Origin: Phytophthora colocasiae | Lineage: Eukaryota > Oomycota > Peronosporomycetes > Peronosporales > Peronosporaceae | Direction: 5' to 3' | NCBI GenBank assembly: GCA_018806915.1 | Contig: JAGKQI010000103.1 | Span: 1,798,001-1,862,000, forward strand | DNA: 64,000 nt | In this document: positions 61,206 to 64,000 of the stretch, one piece after another | How the letters are laid out: each line of letters opens with the position of its first letter | Position numbering within the stretch: position 1 is the first letter of the stretch | Translations under genes and position numbers: made by a program | The notes under the pieces: model-generated | What the model saw: only the letters and a program-made list of their open reading frames with translations | What the model was told of the DNA's origin: nothing | Databases searched by the model: none

Positions 61206-62828
61206 TTATTGTAATTCATCATCGGAGAAATCACTGCTAGCATACTCATCGTCTGTGGTTATAAATCTCCCAGTAGCACCAAGGTCAGTAAGCTTGTTAA
61301 GTATTTCGGTGATGCAGTCAGTATCAGTTAGCACTGAATCGTCAATTGGAGTGCGTACGTCACCAAGCAAGCCACATTTCGAAAACCCACTTACAATCGT
61401 CTTGCTGCTGAGTTCGGTCCAGCTTTCTGCAATCCATGACGTTATGTCCGTGCGTTTGGGCGCTACCATTTGAAAGGAAGACCTTGGAGTTTTCTCGAGA
61501 ATACTACTGACCTTCTCTCTTGCCACCTCTTGTATCTCGTCTCTTGTGATCTGTCCAACCTGATGTGCCAAGGATTCCCTTTCGGTAATTCTATCTCGCT
61601 CCATGGCATGGTGGTGAGCTATCTGAGCACGAAGGCCTTCCACCCAGCGTGCCCGTAGCCGACTTTTAAATGGCTGATTCCACGCGACGTCCGCTGGTTG
61701 GCATACATAGGTGTAGCGAGGGGGTACCTTCATCAACATAACGTTGATGGACTCAGCATAGTCAGTCACCTCCTGCGTCCAATGACCCGAGAAATCATCC
61801 CAGATAAGCAACACCTTCTCGTCCATGTTGTCCCTGCAACTAAAGTGAAAGCGAAGGAACTCTAACGAGATGCGTGAGTTCCACCAAGCCGTTGGGTTGC
61901 CGTAAATGCGGCAGTTATGTAGAGCTTGTAGTGCGAACATCTCTTTCCACAGGCGTACTCCGAATCCATGCCGCTTAGTGTCATTAGCTACCTGAACTTG
62001 GCCCCGACGTGAAGATCCGCTCTTGAACACGAGAAACGGATCATATTTGTTTCCGTGCCAGTCACCCAGTAGCATCACAGTAGCTCGCTCTTTGTCCTTG
62101 CCACTGCACTTTACCCATACCGTTTTTTCACCGCGTTTGGTGATAGTCTTGCGCGGTAGATACTCGAAAAACACAGCTAGAAGCGTTGCATATCAGTAGG
62201 GCTCAATGGTTTAAAACTGACAAACGTACGTACCTGTTTGGTCCGCGTTGTATACAGTAGTAATACCGTTTTGGACGATAGCCGCTCGTACTTCACCAAT
62301 AAACTTGGCTTTTGCTTCTGCTGCATCTTCGGGTGTAGTTTGACCCTGTCGTGTCCTTGCTCGTATCGATAGCTTATGGCGCTTCATGAATCTTCTCCGC
62401 CATGAATGAGATGCCTTGAATATGTCAGGGCTCAAATCTTCATCAGCAGCCACCTCCAAGGCCTTGTAGTGCAGCATTTGAGACGTAACAGGGCATCCCT
62501 CTCGACGCATCGAACTCAGCCAAAGCACGATATCGTTCTCAGCATCACTGGATAGAGTTGTAGCTTGGCCTGTACTTCGTAAATTCTTGAGGTGTCCCTT
62601 ACCGTCACTACATAACGAATTAATATGAGCTGCCTGCTTTTTCCATTTTGAAATTTGTTTTTGCTTGCGTGTCTTTTCAGAAGCAGTACAGGCTGGATAG
62701 AAGTGATCAATAGCTTCGTTTACACTGTGGTTAGCGGCTACATAATCTAACACAAGACGTTTGTGAGTGTAATCGACTGCGATACGACAATATCGCTTCG
62801 GCTTCTTGCCACCGGAGTCTCCTTCCAA
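61206..62828 (-). CDS. pogo/CENP-B-type DDE transposase (two exons)
   Basis: Two frames join across a 57-base intron, 62177–62233 (donor GTACGT, acceptor CTAG), which restores the first catalytic block NADQTAVFFEYLPRK. Together they give about 521 residues. The N-terminal half holds HTH-type DNA-binding parts (KRLVLDYVAANHSVNEAIDH; SHSWRRRFMKRHKLSIRAR). The DDE domain shows NADQT, KVLLIWDDFSGHW and QPADVAWNQPFKSRLR, three acidic residues in the right order. The C-terminus is acidic (SSDFSDDELQ). No ATG occurs in the open frame before a stop at about 62883, so the true start lies in an unseen upstream exon or is lost. Otherwise the gene appears intact. Confidence 0.8.
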
Positions 62829-63251
62829 TAAAAACTCTTGAGCAACGGCAACCCTTTCGCTGCGAAATTCGCAAACATCATGTCACTACAGGTCATTTCT
62901 GCTACATGTACATGTAGATTTACTACAGTATCTGTACGCTCGAGCACGCTCAGCCCCTCAAAGTATTGTTATGTTGCTCGGATCGAATCCCAAACTTGGA
63001 CATTAATTCTGTGCTGTAGTAATCCTCATCCCGAGATTTCATCTCAGTTTGGCGTTACATGTACCGGTACACCTACTGGCATCCATCTACTTTAAGTACG
63101 TCGTACACTGTACTCTGGTAGTGAACTGGGAAATACATCCGCTCAGTGATACTATGTAGTATATACTACTAGGTATGCATTGCTCGGAGCATGCACGTGT
63201 TATACTCTAAGGGTTATGCAGGCAACTATATACAGTCTAAGCCTTAGCAAT
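62829..63251. other. Intergenic between transposase and P4
   Basis: No gene is supported. ctacatgtacatgtag at about 62903–62918 is another copy of the palindrome seen at 45882 and 46999. Confidence 0.5.
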
Positions 63252-64000
63252 CTACGCATTATCGTACTTTGTGACCTTCCACACCGTATCAGCGGTGTAT
63301 TTACCGAGAAGCTGCGAGCAGTTCTGCATCTTGACGGGCGTTGCCACCAAGTCCTCCTCAAATTTGGTCGCGTCCAGCTTAGGAGCATTCACCTCGAATT
63401 CCTGGTCTTCCAAGTAGCAGCACACGAAATCATGGAAGCGGTTGTACGCGTCGATACGCTCTTGCTGAGTCATGGCCGCAGTCTTCTTGTACGTGCCAAA
63501 CAGGAGCTGACGAACCTCTTTAGGATTGCTCAGACACAGGTCGCGCGAGGAGAACTTGGGGCGGAACTTCTTGGGGATCTTGCACGTCTTCAACGGCTTG
63601 ATCTTATCGATCGTAAGGGTGATGCCATCCTCGCTTGCAGCCGTTGTGTTTCTATTACCACCAGCAATTTCATCAGCCGTGTTCACAATGGACGTGACGA
63701 GGGGAGTGACGATGTAGATCGGGTCGTCAATAGCGTGGATAAACATTAACACAGACAGCAAAACCTTGGAGACGACATTGCTCATGGTACCGAAAACGGC
63801 CTCCACACCAGCCATCAGACCGTGGATAACAGCGAAACCGGTACCGACCATCAACACCGTCTCAGCCGTGAATTCGGACGGGTGGTGTGTAATATGTAGT
63901 AGCAAACCACCACCCATATTCTTGGCCGTTTCCTTCGGGTTTTCCTTGATCAGTCCCCACAAAGACTTGACATTCTTGCCGAACTCCTTGAAGAAGCTAG
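63252..64000 (-). CDS. P4: secreted protein, paralogue of P3 (5' part beyond window)
   Basis: The frame is open from the window edge to the stop at 63252, about 249 residues, corresponding to the second half and more of P1–P3. It begins in FFKEFGKNVKSLWGLIKENP and has VGTGFAVIHGLMAGVEAVFG, VSKVLLSVLMFIHAIDDPIY, RDLCLSNPKEVRQLLFGTYK and FHDFVCCYLEDQEFEV, ending near CSQLLGKYTADTVWKV. It is closest to P3. The signal peptide should lie just right of 64000. It lies on the far side of ZIP2, which mirrors P1 next to ZIP1. Confidence 0.85.
   Translation of the reverse strand, partial: SFFKEFGKNVKSLWGLIKENPKETAKNMGGGLLLHITHHPSEFTAETVLMVGTGFAVIHGLMAGVEAVFGTMSNVVSKVLLSVLMFIHAIDDPIYIVTPLVTSIVNTADEIAGGNRNTTAASEDGITLTIDKIKPLKTCKIPKKFRPKFSSRDLCLSNPKEVRQLLFGTYKKTAAMTQQERIDAYNRFHDFVCCYLEDQEFEVNAPKLDATKFEEDLVATPVKMQNCSQLLGKYTADTVWKVTKYDNA

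Overview
The window reads as oomycete nuclear DNA, most like Phytophthora. Four things point there: a necrosis-inducing NLP gene with an intact GHRHDWE motif, short GT–AG introns of 50–80 nt in compact gene-dense stretches, oomycete-type initiator-like motifs close to start codons, and a typical oomycete mix of Gypsy, Copia, DIRS-like, piggyBac-like, pogo/Tigger, Harbinger-like and MITE/SINE elements. I do not name a species.

Layout. (1) 1–25.1 kb is almost pure repeat. A composite unit of about 4.86 kb occurs three times in tandem (starts near 1, 4895 and 9756). Each unit holds a piggyBac-like transposase tail, a plus-strand Gypsy reverse transcriptase (RT) fragment, and a minus-strand Gypsy RT–protease–gag block with an LTR-like end, so the two RT pieces face each other. 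The third unit abuts a DIRS-like retroelement and a lysine-rich gene, and this whole block (about 10.07–17.24 kb) is duplicated in tandem as 17.24–24.43 kb. (2) 25.3–30.1 kb is a nest of DNA transposons: a dead Tigger-like transposase, a TTAA-flanked MITE, and a gutted piggyBac-like element with a Harbinger-like element inside it that carries a SANT/Myb-like ORF. (3) 30.2–45.1 kb is the conserved gene island: a jacalin-lectin/NLP fusion gene with a broken 5' part, a CNNM/CorC-type transporter, the ESCRT-III subunit Vps20/CHMP6 (4 exons), HMG-CoA lyase (6 exons), the giant U3 snoRNP protein UTP10/HEATR1 (one exon, 2,091 aa) and a ZIP metal transporter. (4) 45–64 kb alternates four members of an unrecognised secreted-protein family (P1–P4) and a second ZIP paralogue with fresh insertions: a SINE, mariner-type MITEs, a 4,642-bp Copia element with identical LTRs and a 5-bp target duplication, a two-exon pogo-type transposase and a tRNA gene.

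How it fits together. The middle island is housekeeping: rRNA processing, endosomal sorting, leucine/acyl-CoA catabolism and metal transport. The flanks are gene-sparse and transposon-rich, with lineage-expanded secreted proteins and a host-interaction toxin gene next to them, the 'two-speed' layout known from these pathogens. The strongest candidate for something undescribed is the P1–P4 family: ~400-residue secreted proteins with six conserved cysteines and a hydrophobic helical hairpin, interleaved with duplicated ZIP genes.

Limits. Similarities were judged by eye and boundaries of degraded elements are approximate. Many repeat ORFs differ by single-base indels, so true decay and sequencing error cannot be separated here.
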